From contig NZ_ATHO01000167.1 in the NCBI RefSeq assembly GCF_000445065.1, positions 1-64,000 of the forward strand: a DNA stretch of 64,000 nt, read 5' to 3'. The stretch's first letter is position 1, and each line of letters begins with the position of its first letter. A program made the position numbers and the translations under genes. The notes beneath the pieces are model-generated. The model did no database searches. It was not told where the DNA came from and saw nothing but the letters and a program-made list of their open reading frames with translations. This DNA is from Sphingobium quisquiliarum P25 (lineage in GTDB: Bacteria; Pseudomonadota; Alphaproteobacteria; Sphingomonadales; Sphingomonadaceae). Shown here in pieces: positions 1 through 10,285 of this stretch.

Positions 1-2
1 CC

Positions 3-200
3 GCTCCCCCGCCGCTGCCCGCTTCGCCGCAGGGCCAGCCCGCTGGCGCGACGCCCAAGGTGACGGAAAAGTCCGGGGATACCGGCGCGGGCGAACCCGC
101 CAACAGCAAGGGCGCGGAAAAGTCGCCTGCCGCTCCGGTGAAGCCCGAAGAACATACTGACGAAGGCAAAGGCGCCGCCAAGCCCGAGGACAAGTCCTGA
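3..200 (+). CDS. nuoC: NADH-quinone oxidoreductase subunit C, C-terminal tail (partial)
   Basis: Open reading frame entering from the left edge and ending with TGA at 198-200, which overlaps the nuoD ATG (200-202). Only about 65 codons are present. They encode a low-complexity, hydrophilic tail rich in Pro, Ala, Lys and Glu, with no folded-domain signature. The assignment to NuoC comes from position (immediately before nuoD, translationally coupled) and from the known habit of alphaproteobacterial NuoC proteins to carry charged C-terminal extensions. The catalytic-arm part of the subunit lies outside the window, so the identification is by context only. Confidence 0.7.
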   Translation, partial: APPPLPASPQGQPAGATPKVTEKSGDTGAGEPANSKGAEKSPAAPVKPEEHTDEGKGAAKPEDKS

Positions 201-1435
201 TGTCCACTTATCTCGACGAACTGGAGCGCAAGACCAGCCCGGAAGATCCGACGCTGGGCGATACCGAGATCCAGAATTACACGATCAACTTCGGCCCGCA
301 GCATCCAGCGGCGCACGGCGTGCTGCGCCTGGTCATGGAGCTGGACGGCGAGATCGTGGAACGGTGCGATCCCCATGTCGGCCTGCTGCATCGCGGCACC
401 GAAAAGCTGATCGAATACAAGACCTACCTTCAGGCGCTGCCCTATTTCGACCGGCTGGATTATTGCTCGCCGCTCAGCATGGAGCATAGCTATGTGCTGG
501 CGATCGAAAAGCTGCTGAACCTGGAAGTGCCGCTGCGCGCGCAGTATCTGCGCGTGTTCTTCGCGGAACTGACCCGCATCAGCAATCACATGCTGAACCT
601 CGGCTCGCATGTGATGGACGTGGGCGCGATGACGCCCAACCTGTGGCTGTTCGAAATCCGTGAAGACTGCATGAACTTCTATGAGCGCGCATCGGGCGCG
701 CGCATGCATGCGGCCTGGTTCCGCCCCGGCGGCGTGCATCAGGACGTGCCGCTCAAGCTGTTGACCGACATTGCCGACTGGCTGGACACGCGCCTGCCCC
801 GCCTGTTCGAGGATGCGATCAGCCTGGTGGCCGACAACCGCATCTTCAAGCAGCGCAACGTCGATATCGGCGTTGTGTCGAAGGAAGACGCGCTCAAATG
901 GGGCTTTTCCGGCCCGATGATCCGCGGGTCCGGCATTCCGTGGGACATCCGCAAGTCGCAGCCCTATGACGTTTATGACCGCATGGAATTCGACGTTCCG
1001 GTGGGCACCAATTTCGACTGCTATGACCGTTTCATGGTCCGCGTCGAGGAAGTGCGCCAGTCGGCCCGCATCATGAAGCAGTGCCTGCAACAGATGCCGG
1101 AAGGACCCATCGCCAGCTTCGACCGCAAGGTGGTGCCGCCCAAGCGCGGCGAAATGAAGCGGTCGATGGAAGCGCTGATCCATCATTTCAAGCTTTATAC
1201 CGAAGGTTTCCACGTTCCGGCGGGCGAGGTCTATGTGGCGACGGAAAGCCCCAAGGGCGAATTCGGCGTCTATCTGGTCGCGGACGGCAGCAACAAGCCC
1301 TATCGCTGCAAGATCCGCCCGACGGCCTTCTCGCACTTGCAGGCAATGGATTTCATGATGAAGGGCCACATGCTGGCCGACACCACCGCTGTCCTGGGCG
1401 CCATGGACATCGTGTTCGGAGAATGTGACCGCTAA
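200..1435 (+). CDS. nuoD: NADH-quinone oxidoreductase subunit D (49 kDa)
   Basis: A 411-residue protein of the 49 kDa subunit family, which with NuoB and NuoH lines the quinone-binding chamber at the base of the peripheral arm of complex I. The conserved N-terminal stretch [16 protein letters not shown] lies at about residues 29-44, followed by the HRGTEKL and SNHMLNLG motifs. The C-terminus ends GECDR, as is usual for the family. Length matches bacterial NuoD. The start ATG overlaps the preceding stop codon, and the stop overlaps the nuoE ATG (1435), so expression is translationally coupled. Assignment is very secure. Confidence 0.98.
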   Translation: MSTYLDELERKTSPEDPTLGDTEIQNYTINFGPQHPAAHGVLRLVMELDGEIVERCDPHVGLLHRGTEKLIEYKTYLQALPYFDRLDYCSPLSMEHSYVLAIEKLLNLEVPLRAQYLRVFFAELTRISNHMLNLGSHVMDVGAMTPNLWLFEIREDCMNFYERASGARMHAAWFRPGGVHQDVPLKLLTDIADWLDTRLPRLFEDAISLVADNRIFKQRNVDIGVVSKEDALKWGFSGPMIRGSGIPWDIRKSQPYDVYDRMEFDVPVGTNFDCYDRFMVRVEEVRQSARIMKQCLQQMPEGPIASFDRKVVPPKRGEMKRSMEALIHHFKLYTEGFHVPAGEVYVATESPKGEFGVYLVADGSNKPYRCKIRPTAFSHLQAMDFMMKGHMLADTTAVLGAMDIVFGECDR

Positions 1436-2100
1436 TGGCTGACGCAGTTCATATCCCTGACGAAGCGGAAACGCGCGCCCGCTGGGGCAATTTCGCCTGG
1501 ACGGCGGACAATGCCGAGCAGGCCAGGAAGGTGATTGCCCGCTATCCCGCAGGCCGCCAGCAATCGGCGGTCATGCCGCTGCTCGACCTTGCCCAGCGTC
1601 AGGTGGGGGAAGAGACGCAGACCCAGGGCTGGCTGCCGGTGCCGGTGATGGAATATATCGCCGACCAGCTAGAGATGCCGTACATGCGCGTCTACGAGGT
1701 CGCGACCTTCTACACCATGTATAATCTCGCGCCGGTCGGCCGCTATCATGTGCAGGTCTGCGGCACGACGCCCTGCATGCTGCGTGGATCGGATGATGTG
1801 TTTTCGGCCTGCAAGAACAAGGGGCTGGTGAAGGGCGGGACGACACCCGACGGCCTGTTCACGCTGACCGAGGTCGAATGCCTGGGCGCCTGCGCCAACG
1901 CGCCCATGGTCCAGATCAACGACGACAATTATGAAGACCTGACCTATGACAGCATGAGCGCGATCCTCGACGATCTCGCCGCTGGCAAGCAGCCCAGGAT
2001 CGGGCCGCAGATCGATCGCCAGACCAGCTGCCCTGAAGGCGGCCCGACCACGCTCAGGGAGATGGTCAGCGAAAATCACGATTACCGGGGGGAGTGGTAA
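1435..2100 (+). CDS. nuoE: NADH-quinone oxidoreductase subunit E (24 kDa)
   Basis: A 221-residue thioredoxin-like [2Fe-2S] subunit of the NADH-oxidising module of complex I. The four cluster ligands are visible: C109 and C114 in VCGTTPC, C149 and C153 in ECLGACANAP. The N-terminal part has the usual helical segment (YIADQLEMPYMRVYEVATFYTMY) found in this family. The start ATG at 1435 overlaps the nuoD stop. The C-terminal 40 residues after the fold are polar and typical of alphaproteobacterial NuoE. A 51-nt gap follows before nuoF. Confidence 0.98.
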   Translation: MADAVHIPDEAETRARWGNFAWTADNAEQARKVIARYPAGRQQSAVMPLLDLAQRQVGEETQTQGWLPVPVMEYIADQLEMPYMRVYEVATFYTMYNLAPVGRYHVQVCGTTPCMLRGSDDVFSACKNKGLVKGGTTPDGLFTLTEVECLGACANAPMVQINDDNYEDLTYDSMSAILDDLAAGKQPRIGPQIDRQTSCPEGGPTTLREMVSENHDYRGEW

Positions 2101-2151
2101 TGAACCGCATGCCTTCCAAACAAACTCCGTTCGGATGTGGAGTGACTTTTG

Positions 2152-3468
2152 ATGTCTGACGTCATCGCACCCCTTGCCGACAAGGACCGCATCTTCACAA
2201 ACGTCTATGGCTTCCAGGACTGGGGCATCGACGCGGCGATGAAGCGCGGCGATTGGGATAATACCAAGGCGCTGCTGGACATCGGCCAGGACGAGATCAT
2301 CGAGCGCATGAAGGCCAGCGGTCTGCGCGGCCGTGGCGGCGCAGGCTTCCCGACCGGCATGAAGTGGAGCTTCATGCCCAAGGAAAGCAAGGATGGCCGT
2401 CCGAGCTTCCTCGTCATCAATGCGGACGAATCCGAACCCGGTTCGTGCAAGGACCGCGAGATCATCCGTCATGATCCGCACAAGCTGATCGAGGGCGCGC
2501 TGGTCGCCGGTTTCGCGATGCGGGCGCGGGCCGCCTATATCTATATTCGCGGCGAATTCATCTATGAGGCGAAAGTCCTCTTCGCCGCTGTCGAGCAGGC
2601 CTATGAAAAGGGTTTCCTGGGCAAGAACGCATGCGGCTCCGGTTATGATTTCGACGTCTTCGTCCATCGCGGCGCGGGCGCCTATATCTGCGGCGAGGAA
2701 ACCGCGCAGATCGAAAGCCTGGAGGGCAAGAAGGGCCAGCCGCGCCTTAAACCGCCCTTCCCGGCGGGCGCGGGCCTCTATGGCTGCCCGACGACGGTCA
2801 ACAATGTGGAATCGATCGCGGTTTCGCCGACCATCCTGCGGCGCGGGCCCGAATGGTTCTCCAGCTTCGGGCGGGAGAATAACAAGGGCACGAAGCTGTT
2901 CCAGATCAGCGGCCATGTGAACAAGCCCTGCGTCGTCGAAGAATCCATGGGCATCAGCTTCAAGGAACTGATCGACCGGCATTGCGGCGGCATTCGCGGC
3001 GGCTGGGACAATTTGCTGGCGGTGATCCCCGGCGGTTCCTCGGTTCCTCTGGTTCCGGCGGCGCAGATCATGGACGCGCCGATGGACTTTGATGGCCTGA
3101 AAGCGCTTGGCTCCGGCCTCGGCACGGCGGCGGTCATCGTCATGGACAAGTCGACCGACATCGTCCGGGCGATTTCGCGGCTGTCCTACTTCTACAAGCA
3201 TGAGAGCTGCGGCCAGTGCACGCCCTGCCGCGAAGGCACCGGCTGGATGTGGCGGGTGATGGAGCGTCTGCGCACCGGCGAGGCCGACATCGGCGAAATC
3301 GACATGCTGCATGAGGTCACCAAGCAGGTCGAAGGCCACACCATCTGCGCGCTCGGCGACGCGGCGGCCTGGCCGATCCAGGGCCTGATCCGCCACTTCC
3401 GCCCGGAGATCGAGCGGCGGATCAACGAGAATAAGGGTAGCGCCCCCGTCATGGAGGCAGCGGAGTAA
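2152..3468 (+). CDS. nuoF: NADH-quinone oxidoreductase subunit F (51 kDa)
   Basis: The 438-residue flavoprotein that oxidises NADH at the tip of complex I. The glycine-rich nucleotide/FMN motif [13 protein letters not shown] is near residue 60. The N3 [4Fe-4S] ligands are C353, C356 and C359 (SCGQCTPC) plus C399 (HTICALGD). I start it at ATG 2152 ([15 protein letters not shown]), with a GGAG at about 2139-2142 giving good spacing. A TTG three bases upstream is in frame but unlikely. The stop is 2 nt before the nuoG ATG. Standard length for the family. Confidence 0.98.
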   Translation: MSDVIAPLADKDRIFTNVYGFQDWGIDAAMKRGDWDNTKALLDIGQDEIIERMKASGLRGRGGAGFPTGMKWSFMPKESKDGRPSFLVINADESEPGSCKDREIIRHDPHKLIEGALVAGFAMRARAAYIYIRGEFIYEAKVLFAAVEQAYEKGFLGKNACGSGYDFDVFVHRGAGAYICGEETAQIESLEGKKGQPRLKPPFPAGAGLYGCPTTVNNVESIAVSPTILRRGPEWFSSFGRENNKGTKLFQISGHVNKPCVVEESMGISFKELIDRHCGGIRGGWDNLLAVIPGGSSVPLVPAAQIMDAPMDFDGLKALGSGLGTAAVIVMDKSTDIVRAISRLSYFYKHESCGQCTPCREGTGWMWRVMERLRTGEADIGEIDMLHEVTKQVEGHTICALGDAAAWPIQGLIRHFRPEIERRINENKGSAPVMEAAE

Positions 3469-3470
3469 CC

Positions 3471-5477
3471 ATGCCCAAGGTCAAAGTAGACGGCGTAGAA
3501 CTCGAAGTCCCGGCGGGCGCGACGGTCCTCCAGGCTTGCGAGCTGGCGGGGAAGGAAATTCCGCGCTTCTGCTATCATGAGCGGCTGAGCATCGCGGGCA
3601 ATTGCCGCATGTGCCTGGTCGAGGTGAAGCCTGGGCCGCCCAAGCCGCAGGCGTCGTGCGCGCTGCCCGCTTCGGATGGTCAGGAGATCCGCACCGACAG
3701 CGAAATGGTCAAGAAGGCGCGGGAAGGGGTGATGGAGTTCCTCCTCATCAACCATCCGCTCGACTGCCCGATCTGCGACCAGGGCGGCGAATGCGACTTG
3801 CAGGACCAGTCGGTCGCCTATGGCCGTGGCGGCAGCCGCTTCGAGGAGAATAAGCGCGCCGTTACCGAGAAATATATGGGGCCGATCGTCAAGACGATCA
3901 TGACCCGCTGCATCCAGTGCACCCGCTGCGTGCGCTTTGCCGAGGAAGTCGCGGGCGTGCCGGAAATCGGCGCCATCTATCGCGGCGAGAATATGCAGAT
4001 CACCACCTATCTCGAACATGCCGCCAAGAGCGAGCTGTCGGGCAATGTGGTCGATTTGTGCCCGGTGGGCGCGCTGACGTCCAAGCCCTATGCGTTCGAG
4101 GCGCGTCCATGGGAGCTGCGCAAGACCCCGGCGATCGACGTGATGGACGCGGTCGGCACCAACATCCGTCTCGACAGCCGTGGCCGTCAGGTGCTGCGCG
4201 CCGTGCCGCGCATCAACGATGACGTGAACGAGGAGTGGGCGAGCGACAAGACCCGGCACAATGTCGATGGCCTGGTGCGCAAGCGGCTCGACAAGCCCTA
4301 TGTGCGCAAGGACGGCAAGCTGGTCGCGGCGACATGGAATGAGGCTTTCGCCGCGATCGCCGCTGTGAAGCATGGCGGCTCGGTCGCGGCGCTGGCTGGC
4401 GATCTGCTCGATTGCGAGACGATGTTCGCGGCCAAGCTGCTGGTCCAGAAGCTGGGCGGCACGATGCTGGAAGGGCGTCAGACCGGCCTTGCCTATGATG
4501 TTTCGAGCCTGTCGGCGGTGAACTTCAACACGACGCTGAACGGCATTGAAACGGCGGACGCGATCCTGCTGGTCGGCACCAACCTGCGCTGGGAAGCGCC
4601 GCTGGTGAACACGCGCATCCGCAAGGCGATCAAGAAGGGCGCGACGATTTTCGCGATCGGCCCGCAGGTCGATCTGACCTACAAGGTCGAGTGGCTGGGC
4701 AATGATGCGTCGCTCCTTGGCAAGCTGCCCGAGGCGGTGGTCGAGGCCTTTGGCAAGGCGGCGCGTCCCGCGGTGATCGTTGGCGGCGGCGTTCTGGCCA
4801 AGGACGGCGCGCATGGCGATACGCTGGCGCTGGTCGAGACGCTGGGCCTCATCAGAGAGGGCTGGAACGGTTACAATGTCCTGCATTTCGCGGCGGCGCG
4901 CATGGGCGGGCTGATGCTGGGCTATGCGGCGGACGGCGGGATCAAGGCGGTCGCGGCGGCCAAGCCGAAGCTGCTCTTTTCGCTGGGAGCCGACGAGGTC
5001 GATTATTCGGCATTCGAAAGCAGCTTCAAGGTCTATATCGGCCACCATGGCGACAAGGGCGCGCATGCCGCGGACGTGATCCTGCCGGGTGCGAGCTATG
5101 CCGAAAAGGCGGGCACTTACGTCAATCTGGAAGGCCGGGTGCAGCGCGGCGAAAAGGCCGTGTTCGCGCCGGGCGATGCGCGCGAGGACTGGTCGATCCT
5201 GCGCGCGCTGTCCGAAGTGCTGGGCGCGACCCTGCCGTTCGACAGCTTCGAGCAGCTTCGCGCCGAAATGGCGAAGGCCGTTCCGGCGCTGGGCATCGAG
5301 GGGCTGGCCGATTATGGCTGGTCCATGCCCAAACTGCCTACCGGCGCGAGCGGCGAGTTCAGTTCGCCGATCAAGGATTTCTATCTGACTAACGCCATCT
5401 GCCGCGCTAGCCCGACGATGCAGCAATGTTCGGCCGAGCTGATCCACGGCGAGAGCTTCGCGGAGGCTGCGGAGTGA
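3471..5477 (+). CDS. nuoG: NADH-quinone oxidoreductase subunit G (75 kDa)
   Basis: A 668-residue iron-sulfur subunit carrying electrons from the flavin to the quinone arm. An N-terminal ferredoxin-like [2Fe-2S] domain has C34, C45, C48 and C63. Next come the His/Cys-ligated cluster region (HPLDCPICDQGGECDLQ) and the third cluster region (CIQCTRCVRF with a later CPVGAL). The remainder is a molybdopterin-oxidoreductase-like fold without cofactor motifs, as expected in complex I. The size fits the short alphaproteobacterial/mitochondrial type rather than the long E. coli type. A 115-nt gap with a REP palindrome separates it from nuoH. Confidence 0.97.
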   Translation: MPKVKVDGVELEVPAGATVLQACELAGKEIPRFCYHERLSIAGNCRMCLVEVKPGPPKPQASCALPASDGQEIRTDSEMVKKAREGVMEFLLINHPLDCPICDQGGECDLQDQSVAYGRGGSRFEENKRAVTEKYMGPIVKTIMTRCIQCTRCVRFAEEVAGVPEIGAIYRGENMQITTYLEHAAKSELSGNVVDLCPVGALTSKPYAFEARPWELRKTPAIDVMDAVGTNIRLDSRGRQVLRAVPRINDDVNEEWASDKTRHNVDGLVRKRLDKPYVRKDGKLVAATWNEAFAAIAAVKHGGSVAALAGDLLDCETMFAAKLLVQKLGGTMLEGRQTGLAYDVSSLSAVNFNTTLNGIETADAILLVGTNLRWEAPLVNTRIRKAIKKGATIFAIGPQVDLTYKVEWLGNDASLLGKLPEAVVEAFGKAARPAVIVGGGVLAKDGAHGDTLALVETLGLIREGWNGYNVLHFAAARMGGLMLGYAADGGIKAVAAAKPKLLFSLGADEVDYSAFESSFKVYIGHHGDKGAHAADVILPGASYAEKAGTYVNLEGRVQRGEKAVFAPGDAREDWSILRALSEVLGATLPFDSFEQLRAEMAKAVPALGIEGLADYGWSMPKLPTGASGEFSSPIKDFYLTNAICRASPTMQQCSAELIHGESFAEAAE

Positions 5478-5495
5478 TGCGACAGGCACATGCAT

Positions 5496-5573
5496 CCGTT
5501 CGGTTCGAGCGCGTCGAGAACCGCTGCGCTGACCTTGCGAAACAAGCTTCTCGACCTCGCTCGAAGCGAACGG
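5496..5573. repeat. REP-like inverted repeat between nuoG and nuoH
   Basis: Left arm 5496-5521 (begins CCGTTCGGTTCGAGCG) and right arm 5548-5573 (ends CGCTCGAAGCGAACGG) are imperfect inverted copies. Transcribed, they would form a long hairpin inside the nuo mRNA. The same sequence family recurs at 7153-7225 and, in a divergent form, in the gsp operon. It occupies nearly the whole intergenic gap; the nuoH Shine-Dalgarno (GGGGGAAGGA) starts right at its edge. Confidence 0.75.
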
Positions 5574-5592
5574 GGGAAGGACATAAGGCCCG

Positions 5593-6642
5593 ATGACCGC
5601 TTTCTTCCAAAATCTCGGCATGCCCTTTAATGGTGCGTGGCTGCTTTCCACCGTCATAGGCATCCTGCTGATCGCCTTGCCGCTGATGCTGGCCGTGGCG
5701 ATGATCATCTATGCCGACCGCAAGATCTGGGCGGCGATGGCGCTGCGCCGCGGCCCTAACGTCGTCGGCCCCTTCGGTCTGCTCCAGTCTTTCGCGGACG
5801 GGGCCAAGGCGTTCTTGCAGGAAACCATCATTCCTTCGGCCGCCAACCGGGTGCTGTTCCTCGCGGCTCCGATCATCACCTTCACGGTCGCGTTGATCGC
5901 CTGGGCGGTGATCCCGTTCCAGGCGGGCGTGGTGCTGGCCAACATCAATGTCGGCCTGCTCTACATCCTCGCGATCAGTTCGCTGGGTGTGTACGGCATC
6001 GTGCTGGCGGGCTGGGCGTCCAACTCCAAATATCCCTTCTATTCGGCGATCCGCGCCAGCGCGCAGATGATCAGCTATGAAGTTTCGATCGGCTTCATCC
6101 TGGTTTGCGTGGTGCTGTGGGCCGGAAGCTTTAACCTGACGGCGATCGTGGAAAGCCAGAGGGGTTATTATGGCTTCATCAACGGTCACGCGTTTAACCC
6201 GCTGCTCTTTCCTATGGCGATCATGTTCCTAATCTCTGCCATGGCGGAAACGGCGCGCGCCCCGTTCGACCTGACCGAAGCGGAATCGGAACTGGTCGCG
6301 GGCTATCAGACCGAATATTCGTCCATGGCCTTTGCGCTCTACTGGCTCGGCGAATATGCGAACGTGCTGCTGATGTGCGCGCTTAATGCGGTGCTGTTCT
6401 GGGGCGGTTATCTGCCCCCGATCGACTGGGCGCCGCTTTATTATGTGCCGGGCATCATCTGGCTGTTTGCGAAGATCCTGTTCTTCTTCTTCGTCTTCTC
6501 ATGGGTGAAGGCGACGGTGCCCCGCTACCGCTATGACCAGTTGATGCGGCTGGGCTGGAAGGTGTTCCTGCCGGTCTCCCTCTTCTTCGTCTTCCTGGTT
6601 TCGGGCTTCCTGATGTTTACGCGATACGGAGGCGTTCAATGA
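5593..6642 (+). CDS. nuoH: NADH-quinone oxidoreductase subunit H
   Basis: A 349-residue polytopic inner-membrane protein with about eight hydrophobic segments. It forms the membrane side of the quinone chamber of complex I. Family hallmarks are [25 protein letters not shown] in the first cytoplasmic loop and the acidic loop [26 protein letters not shown], which is essential for quinone coupling in the family. The start ATG follows a GGGGGAAGGA Shine-Dalgarno at 5572-5581. It overlaps nuoI by 4 nt (ATG 6639). Confidence 0.98.
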   Translation: MTAFFQNLGMPFNGAWLLSTVIGILLIALPLMLAVAMIIYADRKIWAAMALRRGPNVVGPFGLLQSFADGAKAFLQETIIPSAANRVLFLAAPIITFTVALIAWAVIPFQAGVVLANINVGLLYILAISSLGVYGIVLAGWASNSKYPFYSAIRASAQMISYEVSIGFILVCVVLWAGSFNLTAIVESQRGYYGFINGHAFNPLLFPMAIMFLISAMAETARAPFDLTEAESELVAGYQTEYSSMAFALYWLGEYANVLLMCALNAVLFWGGYLPPIDWAPLYYVPGIIWLFAKILFFFFVFSWVKATVPRYRYDQLMRLGWKVFLPVSLFFVFLVSGFLMFTRYGGVQ

Positions 6643-7124
6643 GCCTCGGCTATTATGTCAAATCCTTCACCCTCTGGGAGTTCGTGAAGGCGCATGCCCT
6701 GACCTTGAAATATTTCTTCAAGCCCAAGGCGACGATCAACTATCCCTATGAGAAGAACCCGATTTCGCCGCGGTTCCGGGGGGAGCATGCGCTGCGCCGC
6801 TATCCCAATGGGGAAGAGCGCTGCATCGCGTGCAAGCTGTGCGAGGCGATCTGCCCGGCGCAGGCGATCACCATCGAGGCGCAGCCGCGCGAGGATGGCA
6901 GCCGCCGCACGACGCGCTACGACATCGACATGACCAAGTGCATCTATTGCGGCTTCTGCCAGGAAGCCTGCCCGGTCGATGCCATCGTCGAAGGGCCGAA
7001 CTTCGAATTTTCGACCGAAACCCGCGAGGAGCTTATCTACGACAAGGCCAAGCTTCTTGAAAATGGCGACAAATGGGAACGCGCCCTGGCCGCGAACCTT
7101 GCCGCCGATGCGCCCTACCGCTAA
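6639..7124 (+). CDS. nuoI: NADH-quinone oxidoreductase subunit I
   Basis: A 161-residue ferredoxin-type subunit with two [4Fe-4S] clusters (N6a and N6b). The cluster ligands are plain: C62, C65, C68 and C72 in [12 protein letters not shown], and C101, C104, C107 and C111 in [12 protein letters not shown]. It transfers electrons from NuoG to NuoB. The N-terminal amphipathic segment before the first cluster is typical. It overlaps nuoH by four bases. A 141-nt gap containing a REP palindrome follows before nuoJ. Confidence 0.98.
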   Translation: MSLGYYVKSFTLWEFVKAHALTLKYFFKPKATINYPYEKNPISPRFRGEHALRRYPNGEERCIACKLCEAICPAQAITIEAQPREDGSRRTTRYDIDMTKCIYCGFCQEACPVDAIVEGPNFEFSTETREELIYDKAKLLENGDKWERALAANLAADAPYR

Positions 7125-7152
7125 TGGGCGCGCACTTGCCATTGCACTCGGC

Positions 7153-7225
7153 TCCGTTCGTTTCGAGCGCCGTCGAGAAACTGGAACCTGGCGCGGCGTT
7201 TCTTGGCCGCGCTCGAAACGAACGG
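7153..7225. repeat. REP-like inverted repeat between nuoI and nuoJ
   Basis: Arms CCGTTCGTTTCGAGCG (7153-7168) and CGCTCGAAACGAACGG (7210-7225) are perfect inverted complements over 16 bp, with a partly structured centre. It is the second copy of the palindrome seen between nuoG and nuoH. It lies inside the operon, so it would be transcribed as a stable hairpin. Possible roles are mRNA end protection or differential expression; neither can be decided from sequence. Confidence 0.8.
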
Positions 7226-7265
7226 CGGTTAATCCAAGGCCGCATGAAGGGGCTGGTACTCTGAC

Positions 7266-7877
7266 ATGATTCACGTCTTCGCCTTTTACCTGTTCGCCAC
7301 ATTGGTGGTGTGCAGCGGCGCGCTGACGATCCTGTCGCGCAACCCCGTTCATTCGGTGCTGTGGCTGATCCTGGCCTTCTTCAATGCGGCTGGCCTGATG
7401 GTGCTGCTGGGCGCCGAATTCATCGCCATGCTGCTCGTCATCGTCTATGTGGGCGCGGTCGCCGTGCTGTTCCTGTTCGTCGTCATGATGCTGGACATCG
7501 ATTTTGCCGAGCTGCGCGCCGGATTCGTCGATTATCTGCCCTTCGGCATGTTGATCGCGCTGGTGCTGCTGGCCGAGATCGTGCTGGGCATCGGCATCTG
7601 GAGCGCAGGCCCTATCGAACTGGCGCAGCGCGCGGCTCCGGTGAACCCGGAAATGTCGAACATCCAGGCGATCGGGACACTTCTTTACACGCGCTATATC
7701 TTCCTGTTCGAAGCGGCCGGCATCGTGCTGCTGGTCGCGATGATCGGCGCCATCGTGCTGACCCATCGTGCACGCGGCGGCGTGCGCGGACAGGTCATTG
7801 CGAAGCAGAACCGCCGCCGTCCGCAGGATGCCGTGCGTAACGTCAATCAGCCCGTGGGGCAGGGGGTGGAGCTGTGA
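7266..7877 (+). CDS. nuoJ: NADH-quinone oxidoreductase subunit J
   Basis: A 203-residue membrane subunit with five predicted transmembrane helices. The conserved third-helix motif ([22 protein letters not shown]-like, about residues 57-78) contains the pi-bulge region characteristic of NuoJ/ND6. It is part of the proton-pumping membrane arm. The C-terminus is a basic tail ([16 protein letters not shown]). The stop overlaps the nuoK start by four bases (7874). Confidence 0.97.
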   Translation: MIHVFAFYLFATLVVCSGALTILSRNPVHSVLWLILAFFNAAGLMVLLGAEFIAMLLVIVYVGAVAVLFLFVVMMLDIDFAELRAGFVDYLPFGMLIALVLLAEIVLGIGIWSAGPIELAQRAAPVNPEMSNIQAIGTLLYTRYIFLFEAAGIVLLVAMIGAIVLTHRARGGVRGQVIAKQNRRRPQDAVRNVNQPVGQGVEL

Positions 7878-8179
7878 TCGGCCTTCAGCACTATTTGGTG
7901 GTCAGTGCGATCCTGTTCGTGATGGGGGTGCTGGGCATCTTCATCAATCGCAAGAATGTCATCATCATCCTGATGGCCATCGAACTGATCCTGCTGAGCG
8001 TGAACATCAACTTCGTCGCCTTCAGCGCCTTCCTGGGCGATCTGGTGGGGCAGGTGTTCAGCATGTTCGTGCTGACCGTTGCGGCGGGTGAGGCGGCCAT
8101 CGGCCTTGCAATCCTCGTCATCTATTTCCGTGGTCGCGGCACCATCGCCGTTGACGATGTCAACCGGATGAAGGGCTAA
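7874..8179 (+). CDS. nuoK: NADH-quinone oxidoreductase subunit K
   Basis: A 101-residue protein with three transmembrane helices. Two conserved membrane glutamates are visible in [12 protein letters not shown] and [11 protein letters not shown], both required for proton translocation in the family. I place the start at GTG/ATG 7874, overlapping the nuoJ stop, giving [15 protein letters not shown]. Length is exactly typical. Confidence 0.97.
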   Translation: MIGLQHYLVVSAILFVMGVLGIFINRKNVIIILMAIELILLSVNINFVAFSAFLGDLVGQVFSMFVLTVAAGEAAIGLAILVIYFRGRGTIAVDDVNRMKG

Positions 8180-8185
8180 AGCTCG

Positions 8186-10285
8186 ATGATCCAGCTTATC
8201 GTCCTTCTCCCGCTCATCGCGGCTGTCATCGCCGGTCTCGGCAACAAGGCGCTGGGCAAGCTGCCCGCGAAGATCATCACCACCGGCGCGCTGTTCGTCA
8301 GCTGCGCGCTGAGCTGGCCGATCTTCATCAGCTTCCTGACCGGACATGCGGAACCCTATGTCGCGCCCGCCTTCACCTGGATTCAGTCGGGCAGCTTCGA
8401 TGCGCAGTGGGCGCTTCGTGTCGATGCGATGACGGCGGTCATGCTGGTGGTCATCACCAGCGTATCGAGCCTCGTCCATCTCTATAGCTGGGGCTATATG
8501 GAGGAGGAGCCGGACCAGCCGCGCTTCTTCGCCTATCTGTCGCTTTTCACATTCGCGATGCTGATGCTGGTGACGGCGAACAATCTGTTGCAGATGTTCT
8601 TCGGCTGGGAAGGCGTGGGCCTTGCCTCCTACCTGCTGATCGGCTTCTGGTTCCGCAAGCCTTCCGCCAACGCGGCCGCGATCAAGGCGTTCGTTGTCAA
8701 CCGCGTCGGCGACCTTGGATTCATGCTGGGCATTTTCGGCACCTATCTGGTGTTCGACACCATCTCGATCCCGGAAATCCTGGCCGCCGCGCCGTCGATG
8801 GCCGGTTCGACCATCGGATTCCTTGGCCATCGTTTCGACACGATGACCGTGCTCTGCCTGCTGCTGTTCATCGGCGCGATGGGCAAGTCGGCACAGCTTG
8901 GTCTGCACACATGGTTGCCGGACGCGATGGAGGGCCCGACGCCCGTGTCGGCGCTGATCCATGCCGCCACCATGGTGACGGCGGGCGTGTTCATGGTGTG
9001 CCGCCTGTCCCCGATGTTCGAAACCTCGCCGACGGCGCTGGGCTTCGTGACCTTCATCGGCGCGGCCACCTGCCTGTTCGCGGCGACGGTGGGCACGGTG
9101 CAGAACGACATCAAGCGGGTCATCGCCTATTCGACCTGTTCACAGCTGGGCTATATGTTCTTCGCGGCGGGCGTCGGCGCTTATGGCGCGGCGATGTTCC
9201 ACCTCTTCACCCACGCCTTCTTCAAGGCGCTGCTGTTCCTGGGCGCGGGTTCGGTCATCCATGCGATGCACCATGAGCAGGACATGCGTTACTATGGCGG
9301 TTTGAGGAAGGAGATTCCGGTCACCTTCTGGACGATGACGCTGGGCACGCTGGCGATCACCGGCGTCGGCATTCCGCTGCTGGGCTATGGTTTCGCGGGC
9401 TTCTATTCGAAGGACGCCATTCTGGAGTCGGCCTTTGCGGCTGGCGGATATGGCACCGGCGCATTCCTGGTCGGCGTGTTCGCGGCGCTGCTCACCAGCT
9501 TCTACAGCTGGCGGCTGGTGTTCCTGACCTTCTTCGGCAAACCGCGCTGGGCCGCGTCGGAGCATATTCAGCATGCGATCCACGACGCGCATGGCCATGG
9601 GCATGACGATCATGCCACCCATGGCCATGGCGCGGAGGATGACAATGCGCCCGCGCAGGAGAATGCGGGTCATGATCCGCACGGTGCTGAGAGGGACGCG
9701 CATGCTCTGCCCGCCGGAACGGGCGGCTACCATCCGTACGAAAGCCCCTGGGTCATGCTGTTGCCGCTGGTGGTGCTGAGCCTGGGCGCGGTGTTCGCGG
9801 GCTTCATCTTCCATGACCAGTTCATCGGGGCCGAAGGCGGCGTCGAGTTCTGGAAGGGAGCTCTCGCGTTCGACAGCCATTTGATGCATGCAGCGCATGA
9901 AGTGCCGGTATGGGTGAAGTTCTCGCCCTTCGCGGTGATGCTGACGGGTTTCGTCATCGCGTGGCTAAGCTACATCAAGAACACCGACTGGCCGCGGCGT
10001 TTCGTCGCCCACTTCGGCATCCTTTATCAGTTCCTGCTCAACAAATGGTATTTCGACGAGCTGTACAACTTCCTGTTCGTCAAGCCTGCCTTCGCCATCG
10101 GCCGCTTCTTCTGGAAGTTCGGTGACGTGGGCTTCATCGACCGCTTCGGGCCTAATGGCCTCGCTGCTCTGGTCGTGCAGGGCAATAAAGTCACCCGCCG
10201 GCTGCAATCCGGCTACCTCTACACATACGCGCTGGTGATGCTGATCGGCCTCGCCGCGGCCGCAACCTGGGCGATGACACGATAA
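8186..10285 (+). CDS. nuoL: NADH-quinone oxidoreductase subunit L
   Basis: A 699-residue antiporter-like subunit, the distal proton pump of complex I with the long lateral helix. Conserved segments include [15 protein letters not shown], the lysine-bearing [35 protein letters not shown] region and [16 protein letters not shown]. Oddly, a polar loop at about residues 458-516 (nt about 9560-9735) contains some 13 histidines ([14 protein letters not shown] and more) between two membrane segments. The C-terminal lateral-helix region is present. The stop overlaps the nuoM start (10285). Confidence 0.97.
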   Translation: MIQLIVLLPLIAAVIAGLGNKALGKLPAKIITTGALFVSCALSWPIFISFLTGHAEPYVAPAFTWIQSGSFDAQWALRVDAMTAVMLVVITSVSSLVHLYSWGYMEEEPDQPRFFAYLSLFTFAMLMLVTANNLLQMFFGWEGVGLASYLLIGFWFRKPSANAAAIKAFVVNRVGDLGFMLGIFGTYLVFDTISIPEILAAAPSMAGSTIGFLGHRFDTMTVLCLLLFIGAMGKSAQLGLHTWLPDAMEGPTPVSALIHAATMVTAGVFMVCRLSPMFETSPTALGFVTFIGAATCLFAATVGTVQNDIKRVIAYSTCSQLGYMFFAAGVGAYGAAMFHLFTHAFFKALLFLGAGSVIHAMHHEQDMRYYGGLRKEIPVTFWTMTLGTLAITGVGIPLLGYGFAGFYSKDAILESAFAAGGYGTGAFLVGVFAALLTSFYSWRLVFLTFFGKPRWAASEHIQHAIHDAHGHGHDDHATHGHGAEDDNAPAQENAGHDPHGAERDAHALPAGTGGYHPYESPWVMLLPLVVLSLGAVFAGFIFHDQFIGAEGGVEFWKGALAFDSHLMHAAHEVPVWVKFSPFAVMLTGFVIAWLSYIKNTDWPRRFVAHFGILYQFLLNKWYFDELYNFLFVKPAFAIGRFFWKFGDVGFIDRFGPNGLAALVVQGNKVTRRLQSGYLYTYALVMLIGLAAAATWAMTR

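Noticed and set aside
3192-5708. 838-codon open frame on the minus strand across nuoG and nuoH
   Set aside because: It is antisense to two certain complex I genes, has no domain signature and an arginine/aspartate-rich composition typical of shadow frames in high-GC DNA.
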